From NCBI GenBank assembly GCA_025677815.1, contig JAIXMP010000022.1, positions 620,001-684,000 of the forward strand: a stretch of DNA of 64,000 bases, in the 5' to 3' direction. The DNA is from Phascolomyces articulosus. Taxonomy: Eukaryota > Mucoromycota > Mucoromycetes > Mucorales > Lichtheimiaceae. Both the position numbers and the translations under genes were made by a program. This document shows positions 35,276-46,629 of this stretch, piece after piece; the stretch's first letter is position 1, and the number at the start of each line of letters is the position of its first letter. The notes under the pieces are model-generated. The model made no database searches and was not told the origin of the DNA. It saw nothing but the letters and a program-made list of their open reading frames with translations.

Positions 35276-36220
35276 ATGCAAGGTGATTTATTTGTTGAAA
35301 AATATACGCCAGAACCTGTCAAAGTAGGATTTTCACCATGCATTACTTCATTAAAAGCGAGGGAATTTGTCAATATTAGAGGAAAACATATTGGTAGTGA
35401 TTCGACTCACAGGACCAAAAAATATATATATATTTCATTTAGAGCACTCGTTGCAGTGATTATGTCACTTGTAATCATTTTCGTTCTTATATTTATACTT
35501 TCTTCTATGCTCACCAAAAGAACTAAAGGAAAGCCATTGATTTCATCAATAATCTATTGGTCCTATTCCTATTCAACCACAGAAATCAATTCCCATTTTC
35601 TTCTTTATTATAATTTACTTTACCCAAATAGTTATCATTGCAAATAGTGCTATTAATTCATATCTCAATATATACTGAAATGCATTTACCCATTTTATCA
35701 ATATTGTTTTGTTTCAAAGTGTAAAGGTTCGAAAGCTGTGTGTTTGCCCCATACATCGTAATGCACTGTTTCCATACAGTAATCCAGGAAAGGTTTCAAA
35801 ATGGTACAAGTAGAAATCTCGATAGCCTCAGGCATTATTTTCATTTTCGTTAGGGCAAAGTGGGATGGATATAGGTCCACAGTACGCAAAAGCACTGAGT
35901 TGTTCAAAATCAGCTTGCGCCAAATGATTGATACACAGGAGCAGGGAATTGATATACTCACTGCGCTGTATTCCGTCATAAAAAAAAGCAGCAAGGTGAT
36001 TTGACAGCCTTTGTTCCTGGTCATCTCACTCCTTGAGTAGTAAAGGTTTTACTGCCTATGGCAGTCTTTTCATGCTCTTTATACATATATATATATCAAT
36101 ACTTAAAGTTTTGTTCATGATTTGTTGTATATTGGTAACAATATCTTCCGTTGTTTTATTGGTCGTACGTCTTGTTGCTTTGCCGAAGCTTGTAGGTATT
36201 CTCTTTTATGGAGGTGTTTA
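35276..36220. pseudogene. Decayed coding-like stretch, strand unclear
   Basis: Plus strand 35276-35450 (QGDLFVEKYTPEPVKVGFSP) and minus strand 36024-35710 (NNSVLLRTVDLYPSHFALTK) both read like protein with near-coding composition, but neither has a start, splice sites or neighbours that extend it. A small hairpin, ACTGCC-TAT-GGCAGT, lies near 36051-36065. This may be fragments of old genes or mobile elements. No family recognised. Confidence 0.25.
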
Positions 36221-36870
36221 AAACATTTTGCTCGGAACTCAACTGACGCTTTTTTACTGTTGTTATATTTTTTGTCAAGAACAAAAAATATGGAACCAAC
36301 AAGAAAAAAAAAAGAGTATATCTTTATAGGGCCTTTTTATTTAAAAGACAAAGGAAACAACGGTTCTGTCCAAATGTGGTATAGACACAAAATTTTACTT
36401 GCCTGGTAAAAAAATATTTTTTCTTACAGAAGAAATATAAATTGCTTTTCAAAAAAAAACGGTGCTAAAAGTGTGGGGGGTGCAGAAATTGGAAGTGCAA
36501 AAACCGAGGGCTGACTGCAGCAAGAATAACAGCCTCCCTCGAACTTCCAGCCTCAATACGCCCATCATTATACACATTATTTATTTTCAAAAACATCCCA
36601 TTGTTATATCAATCGATGGACATTTATTTTATTCGATGTGATATTAGACTATGACGACGAGCTTCCTCTTAGTTCTCAGGAAATGAGCATAATCTGATTA
36701 ACAGGAACAGCCACGAAAGGTGGGAGGTACTGCCCCCAAAAAGTGTGTTTCGTTCATCTTTGTGCGAAAGGGTCATGCTTTTTGTGTGAAACTAAACCGA
36801 TACTAGGAAAACCAAATGAAATAAGACTTTTGAGTCTTGCCACCACAGCACACGTTATTGCTTTGAATTG
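36221..36870. other. Intergenic, no supported gene
   Basis: Mixed composition with a GC-richer patch around 36470-36560 and stops in all frames. Nothing recognised. Confidence 0.4.
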
Positions 36871-37300
36871 TCCCGTCTATTGTTTCATTTCCATGCAAGT
36901 GTTCAAACAATAAGAGATTTAATATAATCAGTTAGTCGGTCTCAATGTTATTCTACTTGTATCCACAACTCCATGCATAAAAATAAAGCTCATTGATGTG
37001 CTTTCCTTATATTTGTGCAGAAAGGACCCTGTCTTGTTCTCTTGTAGACCATTGCTGAAAAAGTTTTGTGTTGCTTAAACGAGGTATGCCACCGTAGATA
37101 TTACACCAAGACGCGTTTTTGGTTCATTTTCCATACCATTCGATTCGACTCGTCTTCTCCTATTTCGTTTCCAAGGAAATGCTTAACAATAAAAGTTTTA
37201 ATATAAATAGTTAGTTAAACCTGTTTTCATTCGCATCCACAACTCTATATAAACAAAATGTCCATTGTAATACTTTCTTTTCTCCAATAAAGGCGCGTTA
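36870..37300. repeat. Two diverged direct repeats of ~130 bp
   Basis: 36880-37015 and 37155-37290 share an ordered set of motifs. Both have a TTTCATTTCC / TTTCGTTTCC start, AACAATAA followed by TTTAATATAA, then AGTTAGT, then TCC-ACAACTC, then a TATA-like A/T run and a TTTCTTT / CTTTCC end. They look like an old tandem duplication of a roughly 275-bp period, perhaps of a promoter-like segment. Confidence 0.5.
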
Positions 37301-37422
37301 CTTGGTGCCACTTTCTGCTCTACCTCAACCAAAGTAATTCAGTTTAAGCGGTGCAATGTGATCAAAGGAACAATCAACAAATCGTGAGCAGTTTGGTTTA
37401 TCAAATTAGCCAGCAGAATCAA

Positions 37423-38025
37423 CTACAACGCCGTCGAAAAACCTCGAGCTGTTTGTGTGCTTACTCTCATCTCAGTTGTACCGCAAAATTCGTGCGACAT
37501 CCAAACAGGCACCAAGTCCAGCGAGATCAACCAATTGTCAGCCATATCTTCGTCATCAAACTGGTTCCTTTCCAACTTGATCATCTCCTCTCTTTCCAGG
37601 TATTCCACGTTTAAATGAAATACTGAATTACTGCTCTCACAAAGAATAAGCTTCCAACCTTCTTCCGTTCAGGAGGCTTCTTCCCACACCTATGTGGGTT
37701 ATTAGCAATCCAAGGATGTAGCGGGTTTAGCAAGCACAAACAGATAATTGACAATACCACAAGTGGCCAATGGTAAAAGTCACAGAATTGTAATGAATTC
37801 TGGTTGGTCTCTTTAGGTGCATGGAAAGATGGCAAACAAGTGACAAAGGAAAGATAAATTGGTCTTGAACTCATAAGTGTATGTGCCTGAAAAGTCCATC
37901 CAATCAAAATTGATCCACCGCTTGCATAAACACTGGCTTGTCCTTTTTATTACGGTATTAGCAACCAGCACAGTATCACCATCAGCGCTGAATAACATAA
38001 GCTTCAAAAACCACTCCAACACGTT
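37423..38025 (-). pseudogene. Decayed minus-strand coding sequence
   Basis: From 38022 to about 37815 the minus strand is open (LEWFLKLMLFSADGDTVLVA). The frame is then broken, and it is open again from 37611 to 37423 (EYLEREEMIKLERNQFDDED, then NWLISLDLVPVWMSHEF). The mid part keeps coding-like words in alternating frames. This fits a gene broken by several frameshifts. Family not recognised. Confidence 0.35.
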
Positions 38026-38198
38026 GCTTGAATAATAACCTGATACGAGAAAGGTCAGAGTATGGAACTATTTATAGGTTAATTTTAGAAACACCCATGT
38101 ACTCATACCCTGACTTTTTTTTTTTTGCACAATATAAGATATTTTTTGTAAGACTATATAAATGTAATTAAAGTTATAGCTTTATACCGTATTATTTA

Positions 38199-38282
38199 GG
38201 ACGATTATAATTTACGGAAGAGATGGATGTATCAACTGTGGTGGTCCGGAGGTTCACTTTATAGTTACTGTGAAGAGCAAAG
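38199..38282 (+). pseudogene. Orphan exon with intact splice sites
   Basis: TATTATTTAG precedes an 84-base open segment (DDYNLRKRWMYQLWWSGGSL, then YSYCEEQS) that ends at AGT/GTAAGTCA. Composition is coding-like, unlike the AT-rich DNA on both sides. No partner exon was found, so it is either the last piece of a lost gene or part of one I cannot assemble. Confidence 0.35.
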
Positions 38283-38625
38283 TGTAAGTCATTTTTTTAA
38301 AAAAAAAATAATAACAGAAAGCGCTTTCTTCACGAAGATATGAAGATATGCGATATCCTTTTTTAAGATACAATAGGTTTGGGGTTATACTTTTCAGCAC
38401 AAATGGCTGTACTTACGATGTTGTAAAGAAAAAAAAACGATTACTATAATTAGGTTGTAAGGTTGGAGTAAGTTCTATGAGTTTTAATGATGCGATTTAT
38501 TGCTACAACTTTTTTCAAAATATATACATATTGGTAAAACGAATGTTTATTTTGTATACTAATTGGATCAAAGTAAAAAAAAAATTTTTTTTTTTTTGTT
38601 CAAACCAACATACTTATCCTGTATT

Positions 38626-40418
38626 TTAGCATTCTTTGACTTTAACAAGTTCGCCATCCACTTGCATCAATTTGATGGATTTTATAGCACGTAACTGCTT
38701 GATACCTTCTTCAGCACATCCTGGTATACAATGTAATGATATCCATTCCAGAGGACGGCGATACATTCGTAAATTTCGGCAAAAGCGGCAAAATCCTTGC
38801 CCAGTTAACAATTCCTTTTCTACACAAGAAAAGTCCAAAGTGATATGGGAAAGAGTGGGTATAAGCGCGACCATATCCATCATTGCATCTGTAGGTATGG
38901 CATCACACTGTTCGCAGAAAAAACTCTTCAATGTGTTTGTCGTAATAAATTTTGCGAGTAGCCGTGTCAATGCTATGGGGTGTATGCTCTTGATACCATA
39001 AAATCGTAAATCCACAAGATGATTAAAATTCTCTTTCACCACTTCAAGAATAGCACCTTCATTAGCATACAAATAGCAGCAGTCGAAGTATATGTGTGTT
39101 ACACGATTGGATAGTTTGCGCAAAAGTATAACTACTGTTTCCGTATCACGGGCATTCGCATCCAACACTGAGAGGAATTGTATATTGGGCATCCTATCCA
39201 GTTTTTTCAGAGCATTTAGATCTTGACCTTCCGGATTATCTTCACTAAATTGCACCAATAATGCTTCAAGAGTCACACTGTAGGTAGTGAGTATTGTTAC
39301 AAGATCTTCCACATCACTAATCCCAATGTCTAGATATCGCAATCTTCCACCACCTTGATCACGCTCAAATTTTCTACTTGGTAGAGGAGTTACTTCGTAA
39401 AAGAGAGGTCTCATTGATTGTCCCTTTATCGTCAAATATTCCAGTTTAGGACAATAATGATTGATACTTCGTAATATTTGATTTGAGCAGCCATGTAAGT
39501 TCAGTATACGAAGCCCAGGACAATGTCGAAGGATCGTCTCCACTTCAGATTCCGGAATGGAGCCTACACTCAATGTTAGATCCTTCAAGGGGAGCGCATT
39601 ACTTCTTGTGCCTGGATACAAAAATCCCATCATTTCTGGTATCATATACATACGACAATGTGTATAGTGAAACTTTTCGAGATTTTTGCACAAGGAAAGG
39701 AAGATCTTGACCGGCATAGGAGAAAAAAGTGATGATAGTTCTGCATCATCAATGACAAGCGCTTTTAACGTATCTGTCACACTCAATAATGCAAATTGTA
39801 TACTTGCATTGCACTCAATTGCACAACCTAAAGAGTTAAAAAAAAAAAAGAATAATATTAGATCTACTTACAGCTACAAATAGAAAGAAGAATGACATAT
39901 TATATTGGCATACCGATTATCGAGAATACTTGTAGCTTTGTAAATATCTTGCTTGCCATTTGTATCAAGACTTGATCTATCAAGTCGCCCTTTTCCACAC
40001 AGACCAAGGAAAGATCAACAACGTGATGTGCAATAAACTTCAAGTTGCCCAACAAAATATAACCCTCATTAATTTCAATCTCGGACCACACCTTTGAACA
40101 TATATCCGAAGTGAGTCTTGATCTCCAAACATGAGAAACATCAAGTAGTTTTAATCGTTCTCTTGTACTGAATTCATTTAGAATAATTGGCAAAATTTCA
40201 TATGGTAATCGTTGAATAAAGTCAAATCGTCGATCATCACAATGCCTGTTGTCAATCGCGCTCTTGTCATTCATTGTTCTTTCAACTGCCGTTTCTAGTT
40301 GATTTAGTATATTATTTTCTGTTGGTTTAACTTGATCGTCAGAATGGTTACGCTTGGGATCGCGATCGTTACCCTGTTCTCGGGATTTTCTTTTGCTCAT
40401 GAGTGAAAAAAATGACAA
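38626..40418 (-). CDS. F-box / leucine-rich-repeat protein
   Basis: Two exons (40418-39914, 39827-38626; 568 residues) joined in frame (ATA ATC G/GT TGT GCA). After a basic, hydrophilic start comes the F-box, RLPYEILPIILNEFSTRERL then LLDVSHVWRSRL (about residues 70-105), the Skp1-binding motif. The rest is built from irregular leucine-rich repeats, e.g. LKDLTLSVGSIPESEVETIL, CPGLRILNLHGCSNQILRSI and CPKLEYLTIKG. Such proteins are usually substrate receptors of SCF ubiquitin ligases. The substrate is unknown. Large F-box/LRR families are common in Mucoromycota. An in-frame second Met at 40400 is an alternative start. Confidence 0.9.
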
Positions 40419-40840
40419 GTGGGGATATAAAAATTTTCCTATTTGACTTTGTATTTATGCAATTGTCATCATTTTTTTCAGTTGTCAAGGTTGCATATGA
40501 CATGTTGCTATCTATCTTCAAGCGTTTGTGCTCAATACAAATGTATGTACATTTATTGTTTTTAATAATATCAATACGCATATTATTGACAAGGTATATA
40601 TAAGTATTAAACTGATTCGCTAGCTTTTTATATCTTACGGAATTGTTTGTACTCATACGTTTTATGCAAATGGTCACAAAAGAGAGAATAGTTTGTTATG
40701 CATTGATGGTTAAAATTCGCACGCGTCCGATGGTGAAGCAGGGGGGGGACAGTAAACTTTAATATCTTATATTCATTCATTATTTAATGGATGCTGAACT
40801 TGAAACCCATATCTCTTTTTTAACTTATACAAATACCATC
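40419..40840. other. Divergent promoter region
   Basis: Shared upstream region of the F-box gene (minus) and the Dabb gene (plus). It contains a G9 run at about 40741-40749. No gene seen. Confidence 0.5.
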
Positions 40841-41416
40841 ATGAAGTTGACACACATTGGTAAAGAAATAACAATAGAACAAGACATGATAGTTATTTCT
40901 ACTAGCTTGAAATGACAGAAAAGGGTTTTTTTCTATTACTGATGCTGTTATTACGATTGCTATTAGTTATTGCTAAATTCAAGCCTGAAATCAGCGAAGA
41001 AACGCGTCAAGAAGCTTGTAATGACGTTTTGAAGCTTAAGGATCAAATCCCCAACATTTTGTCATGCACTGCTGGAAAGACTTTTACTGATCGAAGCAAA
41101 GGTTATGAGTGGGGTATGTTGTGCAAAATAATAATAATAATACAAACGAAAAAATGGTGTAATTTTTTTCTTTTACTAAACTTTACACATTCTTATTACT
41201 TTTTAGGTTGGGTTGTAGAACTCGAAAAGAAAGAGGTAAAAAAGGTTTATTCAGTTATGTACCTTATTATATTTCTATATACTCAATCTAGATGCATGTG
41301 TTTTTTTTATTGTATAGGATCTTCCTGTGTATGCTGAACACGCTGCTCATCAAGCATTCTTGCAAAAGTACAAGCCTACTTTTGAAGATTTGATTGCTCT
41401 TGATTACATGTGTTAA
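40841..41416 (+). CDS. Stress-responsive A/B-barrel (Dabb) domain protein
   Basis: Four short exons (40841-40859, 40967-41113, 41207-41235, 41318-41416) give a 97-residue protein with all junctions in phase. It reads MKLTHIVIAKFKPEISEETR, LKDQIPNILSCTAGKTFTDR, SKGYEWGWVVELEKKEDLPV and YAEHAAHQAFLQKYKPTFED. This matches the dimeric alpha/beta-barrel Dabb fold: the VxxKFKPE start, LKDxIPxI, GKxFxxRSKGYxWG, the LxxYAxHxAHxxF helix and the C-terminal DY strand. Homologues are small cytosolic proteins induced by stress or acting in small-molecule chemistry. The substrate is unknown. The first exon is only 19 bases, so automatic models may miss the true start. Confidence 0.9.
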
Positions 41417-43398
41417 ATTATATATATATATATATATGTATAAATACATTATCCTTCTACCACTCCAAATGACTCAATAAAAAAAAAAGGAAGAATGGGC
41501 GCATGGTAGATATAAACTCTATTTTAGGATATCATATGAAGATTATATGAAGGACACCATTATCATGGTTTGAATTATGGATATACATATTAACCATGGT
41601 TGTTTGAGAATATGGTTTTTTTTTTGCGTTCATGTTGTACTACAATGATGTGACATGAATAGGTTTATCAATCTAATATTCAGCATTGTGGAAACATTTT
41701 AAATGGATTTTTACAAGGTTGGCCAATATATATACCAGATGGTTGGAGTGGATGGATGAGATAACACGTTGAAGGAGCATGTTGTTTTATCATTTTATGA
41801 ATGGCAACTAAATCAAGAGATATTGTACAATACTTATTAATAATAATGGCGATAAGAAAAAGGATATATAGGAATGTTTATAAATCTAATACCAATGAAA
41901 GATGGATGAATGGATGCATGAATCTTCTTGAAACACGGATCTCTATCTATTATGCGCGCTTTAGTTTATCATAATCAACAGCATTTAGTGATTAATGCAT
42001 AAATACAGTCTAATATAGCCTAAATTATCAACAGATCAACAAATAGTTACCAAGAGAATTGATCTATACCAAGTTACTACCAAGGATGATTCTACCAGGT
42101 TAGTCTATAGAAATAAAAAAAACATTCTTTTAAAATATATATAACATGTGGCAATCTGTTTATTTCAAAAATAACTATTATAATCAATAATCAATATAGT
42201 CTGTGTGGTGTATAATATAAGAGATTAGAGACAAACAAACAATATTAAACTTGATGAAATATCGAATCATTCTCATTACCACTATTATTTTTATTAAAAA
42301 TATAAAAAGAAATTAAGACAAGTAATAAGACTACCAAAAAAAGAAATATCCAATAATTCAACCCAACAGAGCACATGGTCCAAGATTTAGTAGGTAGCGA
42401 CAATAAAAGGTTAAAATTAATAATAATAACAACAACCCATCAAAAAAGAAGTTTAGAAAAAATGTCAAAGAAGAGGAGTTCTAATACATGAAAAAATAGG
42501 AGTGGAAGAAGTTGACAGAATGTATTTTTATTGGTTGAAAAAGATTTTTCAGGAGAACAGCTGGAAAAAAAAAGAACTGTTTTTCGTTGTTGTTGTTGTT
42601 GTTGCTGCTGTTATTTACTTGTTATGATGATGATGAGTTGGTCCACATGGGACTCATACCAATATCTCTTTTGATGTGTAATGGCGTAATGAATAATGAT
42701 GGATGCACGTGGTGGTCAATGGGAGGTGGCATTCGATATAACATTTTGATGATTAGCGAAAAGGCAGGGTCCTATGTTTCAAAAGGACTAAAAAAAAGTA
42801 TTTCCCATTTTCGAAAAATTCATGACATTAGCTGTGTTTGGAAGCAGCCAACCAAATAGCCCAAGTAACGCACGCGCACGATGCTTAGTTTTGCTTCGAA
42901 CCAAGTTTTTTTTCTCTTTTCCCTTTCATCAATTTAGTTGGGTCGGTCCGAGTCAACCGATTTTTTTTTTTAGTGAGAAGAAAATATCCCTTCTTCCCTA
43001 ATAAACTCTACTTGTATAACAAAATCCACTTATTTCATATTCAAAATAACTCAAAACCTCCCATTAGCCAACCATTCTACCCATCCACTCCTCTCTCGCC
43101 TTTTCCATTTGAATTTGAAAAAGACAAGGTTATAATATCCTCTTGCCCTTCTTCTTCTTTTGTTTTTATTTAAAACAACATTTTATACATCTCTCTTTTT
43201 CTTCCTTCTTTTCTTTCTTTCTTCTTCTTTTATTCTTCTTCTTTTATTCTTCTTCCTTTTGTTTCTTTCTCTCTTTTTATTTATTTATTTATTTATTTAT
43301 TATTAGTAGTAGTAGTATTCATCAAGTAGCAGCATCCTATCAATAGTCGATCCATCTCTAATCCATTGATTATACAATTCAAACACTCACACTCACCC
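41417..43398. other. Long intergenic region and cyclin leader
   Basis: No supported gene in 41420-43000 (AT-rich; a short GTT/GCT triplet run near 42582-42612). From about 43170 to 43300 the plus strand is an almost pure pyrimidine tract with TTC repeats and a (TTTA)n run at about 43277-43300, the likely core promoter or 5' leader of the cyclin gene. Confidence 0.5.
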
Positions 43399-43410
43399 AT
43401 GTTAGCATGA
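43399..43410 (+). promoter_or_regulatory. Minimal upstream ORF overlapping the cyclin start
   Basis: ATG TTA GCA TGA, a three-codon upstream ORF. Its stop shares the ATGA tetranucleotide with the cyclin start codon at 43407. If the transcript includes it, scanning ribosomes meet this ATG first, and translation of the cyclin would need leaky scanning or termination-reinitiation. Confidence 0.6.
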
Positions 43411-44641
43411 ATATCGCAGAGTTTCCAGTTTCTACTCTGCTCAGCATGGTTGCCAACTTGCTCGAATCACTTATTAAAGCAAACGACCACCTTGTATCTG
43501 ACAATCAAAATAACATCACTGTTTTCCATTCCAGAGCTGTTCCTAATATTAAAATCACCCCTTATCTGTCAAGAATATTACAATATACACCTTTCAATAA
43601 TGAAGTATTACTCAGTATCTTGGTTTATTTTGATCGAATAGCAAAATTACAACCAGGAAAATTTATCGTTAATTCACTCAATGTTCATCGACTATTAATT
43701 GCCAGGTACGTAAACGTAAAATAAATAAAAAAAAAATCTTTTTTTTTATTTGTTGTTATTATTATTTTTTTGATATGTATAGAAAGCATCTCCATATTCA
43801 TAGTTCATAGTAGTCATAGTTAAAAAAAAAGGGAGATTTGCATTTTTGTTTAGTTTTTTTGTTGATTTAAAAAGAAATTTATATATTTGTTATGTAGTAT
43901 TGTTGTAGCTTCCAAATTTACATCTGACGTCTTTTATACCAACGCACGATACGCCAAGGTATTTAATATACATTTTTTTTTAGAAGAGTAAGAATGAACT
44001 TGCATATACTACATATCGATATGTCCAAGTTTATTTTTTTTTTATTTTTCGCCAAGCGTCCAAAAAAAGTCTCAAAAATCAATTTATGCATTTCTAAATA
44101 TATATATTTATATACTCATATTCTTTCTATATCATAATCATAATAATGTTGATAGGTTGGTGGATTACCTCTATTAGAATTAAACAAGCTCGAGATGGAA
44201 TTTCTCTTTCTATGTAATTTCAACTTACACGTACGATTGGAAGCAATGCAAGAATATGGAGACCAGTTATTAGCATTGAATCTATGTCAAAAACAACAAC
44301 ATAAACTCGGCATAACAATGGATCCAATCCCCTCTTGTACAACAAATCGTAAAAGAAGAAGAGTTTTATCATGTTCAGAAGAAGATGAACATAATAACAA
44401 CACCGTCAAAACAGCACACCATCATCCTATCGATACCAAACAAAACAATAGTAACCATAACAATCATCATCAACATCAGCATCCACATATTCATAGTAAC
44501 AATAGCAATAACAATCATCATATAGCATCATATCATCATCAGCATCATCATCAGCATCCACCTCATATACATCTTCCACTGACACCTCCTACACCTCCAT
44601 ATACCACTACTTCACCAAGAGCTAGTAAACGGCGTCGTTGA
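43407..44641 (+). CDS. PHO80/PCL-type cyclin (partner of a Pho85-like kinase)
   Basis: Three exons (43407-43705, 43898-43958, 44156-44641; 281 residues), all in phase. The cyclin box reads ITPYLSRILQYTPFNNEVLL, SILVYFDRIAKL, NSLNVHRLLIARIVVASKF, then TSDVFYTNARYAKVGGLPLL and ELNKLEMEFLFLCNFNLHV, the diagnostic set of the PHO80-like (PCL/PREG) family. These cyclins direct Pho85/Cdk5-type kinases in phosphate, glycogen or polarity control. Which role applies here is unknown. The last third (from about residue 180) is low complexity: a KRRR basic patch, then His/Asn/Gln-rich runs (HNNHHQHQHPHIH), ending in KRRR. A three-codon upstream ORF overlaps the start. Confidence 0.92.
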
Positions 44642-44862
44642 TCGATTATATACAATTTTTATACATATAAATTACATATAAAAAAAGGCTGGGAAACTCT
44701 TTTATTGTTTCACGAAAAAAACAACAAAGCATACCATAATGATAAAACCTCTAAAGTTTTAGTTTTTTAGTCTCTTTTTTTCTTTATATTTCTTTTTTTT
44801 TTACCTGGTTCTATATTTTCTTTTTCTTTTTACCAAAAAAAAAAAAGTTTGTAAGAAAAGAA

Positions 44863-45387
44863 ATGACTTTATTTTCTAATTTACTTGCACCATTGACTCG
44901 TCGAAGAAGAAAAGTGACAACAACAAATGGTACAAGTCGTTCACCAGCACCACCTACCACTTCTGAAGTACAACAGCAACAACCTGGACTTACTTCTCAT
45001 TCTGAAATAAAAGCAGCAACAGCAACAGCAACAGTAACACCAGTGGTACAGGGATCCCAAGAAAGTCATGTCGTCTTTATATCAGAACCAAGAACTAGTA
45101 TGACCAGTAGTACCAGTGTTAATGTCGAAAGTTTGGAATTCAAAGCATCACAAGAACTTGCCGTGTCATTGAATTCATGGGACGATCAACCGGTTGTTAT
45201 GCCAGCATTTCCAGCATTTGAACATTTGCTTCGTCAACAACAAGAAGAACAAAAAAAATTGCAGGAACAACAAGAACAAAGTGTGCCTCGAAGATCACTT
45301 CGTCGGTTGCCACGCCCACTTTCACTTTATCGTTCCGGAAATAGGTCATTAAAAATGGCACGATCAACACCAAATTTTCACAAGTAG
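44863..45387 (+). CDS. Low-complexity basic protein, 174 residues, unknown function
   Basis: A single uninterrupted frame from ATG at 44863. It begins MTLFSNLLAPLTRRRRKVTT, continues Ser/Thr/Gln-rich, has a more ordered part near residues 85-125 (ESLEFKASQELAVSLNSWDD; MPAFPAFEHLLRQQQ), a Gln/Glu helix, and an Arg-rich end (SLRRLPRPLSLYRSGNRS). Codon use is like the neighbours and it is followed by a CT-rich 3' flank, so it is probably real. No domain recognised. The ordered middle could be a short binding motif. Confidence 0.55.
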   Translation: MTLFSNLLAPLTRRRRKVTTTNGTSRSPAPPTTSEVQQQQPGLTSHSEIKAATATATVTPVVQGSQESHVVFISEPRTSMTSSTSVNVESLEFKASQELAVSLNSWDDQPVVMPAFPAFEHLLRQQQEEQKKLQEQQEQSVPRRSLRRLPRPLSLYRSGNRSLKMARSTPNFHK

Positions 45388-45653
45388 AAAATGCTCTCTC
45401 TCTTCCCCCCCCTCTCTCTCTCTTTATACTCTCACACACAAATAACACACCCTTCTCCTCCTCACTTGTTGTAAGTAGTAGTTTTTAACACCCTATATTT
45501 TATACCCTTTGATACACACACACACTTTGTATAATATATCTATATATATATACTTCTTTTCTTTCCAACAGATAAATAATAATAATTATAATACAATAAT
45601 AATTTTTCCCAAAACCAAAAACAACTTTTCTGCTCATAAAAATATTTGGTGTG

Positions 45654-46308
45654 ATGCAACGTGGATCCACAAGATCCCAACGATCTCAAAACAATACATC
45701 TGGACATGCAACAAAACAACAACAAAAACAACAACCAGATCATCGCTCGCCCTTAATTCGTGAAAAAGAACAAGAATTTCGTGAACTTTCCAACATTAAA
45801 AAACAAAGTGAACAACTTGTTCATTTTTTTGAAGAATTACAAAAAAGTATGCATGGTTTATCCCAAGGTGTACAAGGTAAATAATAATAATAATAATAAT
45901 AAGCTCGTGTGTGAACATGATCATTCTATAATACACACACACACAGAAATCCTTGAGAAAAAAAATAAGATATAACCAATGAATCAGGAGAAAGGAGGAA
46001 CATGATGAAGGATAGAGTAAAATTGAATGGGATACACGTGTATTGAATCAACTTATTCTATAGGGACGGCTGATACCCTTGAAAACTGGAATCACGTTTT
46101 CCGTATCATGGCATCCATGAAAGATGAGAATGATAATGATAAAAATGATAGCCATGGCGATAAAAGCAATAATCAAAATCCAATGTTTGTTCGTTTACCA
46201 ATAAACGATTCAAAAACCACAACTACAGCTACTACACCCACTACAAATACCTTGACGACCACCACTACAACATCCAATCCAACATCTACTTTTAATATTC
46301 GACATTGA
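45654..46308 (+). CDS. DASH/Dam1 complex subunit Dad2
   Basis: Two exons (45654-45876, 46064-46308; 155 residues) joined in frame (CAA G/GG ACG GCT). The conserved part is EQEFRELSNIKKQSEQLVHF, FEELQKSMHGLSQGVQGTAD and TLENWNHVFRIMASMK, matching Dad2: a short coiled coil followed by the LxNWxxVFRxI signature. The DASH ring couples kinetochores to microtubules. This copy has a Gln/Ser-rich N-terminal extension of about 35 residues and a long C-terminal tail, acidic/Asn-rich and then Thr-rich, ending STFNIRH. The ATG at 45654 is used. It converges with the transporter gene downstream. Confidence 0.88.
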
Positions 46309-46629
46309 CATATCTTTAGCATAACAAAAAAAAATACATGTAAATATATAAATACTATACACCATATTATTATTATTATTATTTTCATTTCTTTTTGTAA
46401 CAAGAAAAGAAAAAAATAAGACCAAATTTGGGATTTACATCGATAAAAAAAACAAATTTGTTATATTGTGTGTATGAATGTGTGTCAGTTGTTTTGTGGT
46501 ATATTTCTTTGTACGAGGCGAGAAGTAAGAGAATGGGGTTATCTTTATCCTTTTTTCCAATTAATAATTAATAACAAAGGTTCGAGGTTATTGTATTTGA
46601 GAAGGATATATTATGTAAATATAATTTTT

